Positions 63,007 to 64,000 of a DNA stretch of 64,000 bases are shown one piece after another. Source of the stretch: Azorhizobium oxalatiphilum (lineage in GTDB: Bacteria > Pseudomonadota > Alphaproteobacteria > Rhizobiales > Xanthobacteraceae); the NCBI RefSeq assembly GCF_014635325.1, contig NZ_BMCT01000004.1, positions 1 to 64,000 of the forward strand, in the 5' to 3' direction. Both the position numbers and the translations under genes were made by a program. The notes under the pieces were generated by a model. The model saw only the letters and a list, made by a program, of their open reading frames with translations, did not search any database and was not told the origin of the DNA. Each line of letters opens with the position of its first letter. Position 1 is the stretch's first letter.

Positions 63007-64000
63007 ATGGAAAATCTGGCTTCTCTGATCGCGGGCTTCGAGCTCGCGCTCTCATGGCACAATGTCGCCTTCATGATCATCGGTGTGCTGCTCGGCATCG
63101 TGGTCGGTGTCCTGCCCGGCCTCGGCGGCCCGAACGGGGTCGCCATCCTGCTGCCGCTCACCTTCGGTATGGATCCCACCTCCGCCATCATCCTCCTGTC
63201 GTCCATCTATTGGGGGGCGCTGTTCGGCGGGGCCATCACCTCGATCCTGTTCAACATTCCGGGGGAGGCGTGGTCGGTGGCCACCACCTTCGACGGCTAT
63301 CCCATGGCGGTGCAGGGGAGGGCGGGGGAGGCGCTGACGGCGGCGTTTACGGCCTCCTTCATCGGCGCGCTCGCCGGCGTCGTGCTCATCACCTTCGTGG
63401 CGCCGCTGGTGGCCCAGTTCGCGCTGCGGTTCGGGCCGGCGGAATTCTTCGCCGTCTTTCTCCTGACCTTCTGCTCATTCATCGGCATGGGGCGCGAGAA
63501 CAAGGCCAAGATCATCGTGACGCTGGCCCTCGGTTTCCTGCTGGCGGCGGTGGGCATGGACACCATCTCCGGTGACCTGCGCATGACCTTCGGCGTCACC
63601 GAGCTCATGCGGGGCTTCGATTTCCTGGTGGTGGTGATCGGCCTGTTCGGCGTCAGCGAGATCCTGCTCACCGTGGAGGAGGGGCTGCACTTCAAGGGCA
63701 AGCGCGCGGGCATCGACCTGAAAGTGGTGCTGCGCACATGGACGGCGCTGCCGCGCTATTGGGGCACGCTGCTGCGCTCCTCCCTCGTCGGCATGTGGAT
63801 GGGGGTGACGCCGGGCGGTGCCATCGCCGCCTCCTTCATGGGCTATGGCCTTGCGCGGCGCTTCTCCCGCAACGGTGCCAAATTCGGCAAGGGCGAGATG
63901 GAGGGCGTCCTCGCGCCCGAGACGGCGGCCCATGCGGCGGGCACGTCCGCCCTGCTGCCCATGCTGGCGCTGGGCATTCCGGGCTCGGCGACCGCCGCGG
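63007..64000 (+). CDS. tctA: tripartite tricarboxylate transporter, large subunit (TctA), partial
   Basis: The frame from ATG 63007 (MENLASLIAGFELALSW) runs without stop to the window end, giving 331 residues of about 500 expected. It is TctA by the conserved 'VGVLPGLGGPNGVAILLPLTF' block and the duplicated 'ALGIPGSATA' at the end. It has many membrane helices and ends nine bases after tctB. It is truncated only by the window, not by mutation. Confidence 0.93.
   Translation, partial: MENLASLIAGFELALSWHNVAFMIIGVLLGIVVGVLPGLGGPNGVAILLPLTFGMDPTSAIILLSSIYWGALFGGAITSILFNIPGEAWSVATTFDGYPMAVQGRAGEALTAAFTASFIGALAGVVLITFVAPLVAQFALRFGPAEFFAVFLLTFCSFIGMGRENKAKIIVTLALGFLLAAVGMDTISGDLRMTFGVTELMRGFDFLVVVIGLFGVSEILLTVEEGLHFKGKRAGIDLKVVLRTWTALPRYWGTLLRSSLVGMWMGVTPGGAIAASFMGYGLARRFSRNGAKFGKGEMEGVLAPETAAHAAGTSALLPMLALGIPGSATAA

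Noticed and set aside
1-64000. CRISPR arrays, intact insertion sequences, tRNA or rRNA genes
   Set aside because: No spaced repeats, transposase motifs or recognisable cloverleaf and rRNA sequences were seen on either strand.

Overview
The window looks like an accessory region of an alphaproteobacterium, most likely Hyphomicrobiales (Rhizobiales). Evidence is the ImuA-ImuB-DnaE2 mutagenesis cassette under a GTTC-N7-GTTC LexA box, tandem Ku genes with LigD, manganese catalase, and at least eight promoter-like sites matching the alphaproteobacterial general-stress sigma factor (EcfG) consensus GGAAC-N16-xGTT. No genus-level marker is present; a Xanthobacteraceae-like host is a weak guess. No rRNA, tRNA, CRISPR array or intact insertion sequence was recognised.

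Left part (1-30.3 kb), a stress and repair island. It opens with an orphan Nif11-type RiPP precursor, two unknown genes and a Crp/Fnr regulator. Next come Mn catalase, a Zn alcohol dehydrogenase with an SDR, small stress proteins (DUF892, GlsB/YeaQ, CsbD) and two convergent multi-sensor hybrid histidine kinases. An end-joining module follows (ku, ku, then on the other strand aag-ligD with two small stress genes), then an EAL protein, SDR, exonuclease III, DUF808, a potassium channel and a phospholipase D-like protein. EcfG-like promoters precede katM, DUF892, glsB, one kinase, ku, a PNPOx-like gene, the DUF883-like gene, the DUF808 operon and the PLD gene, so much of the island is probably one regulon. 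Three genes here are broken: a small basic protein and an isochorismatase by in-frame amber codons, and the potassium channel by a frameshift.

Middle (30.4-38.4 kb): SOS-type imuA-imuB-dnaE2, then a divergent TetR/DHA2-type MFS efflux pair.

38.4-42.2 kb is a scar zone. It holds an aldo/keto reductase remnant, a hydrolase and an autotransporter that both lost their 5' ends at one junction near 39.88 kb, and a frameshifted LysR remnant. 42.1-53.5 kb carries an SDR, cytochrome P460, two secreted alpha/beta hydrolases, Ohr, a DipZ-type thiol-disulfide protein, an OmpR-type two-component system, an ABC ATPase scrap, two unknown envelope proteins and dinB with a near-consensus LexA box.

Right part (53.6-64 kb), nutrient uptake. 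A LysR regulator is divergent from a complete polar amino acid ABC transporter co-oriented with a divergent alanine-racemase-like enzyme. A class V aminotransferase is divergent from a GntR/FCD regulator and a tripartite tricarboxylate transporter (tctC-tctB-tctA), whose last gene runs off the window. Two short fragments of the DUF808 3' region (24.3 and 58.8 kb) besides the intact copy (26.6 kb) point to past rearrangements or insertions at this gene.
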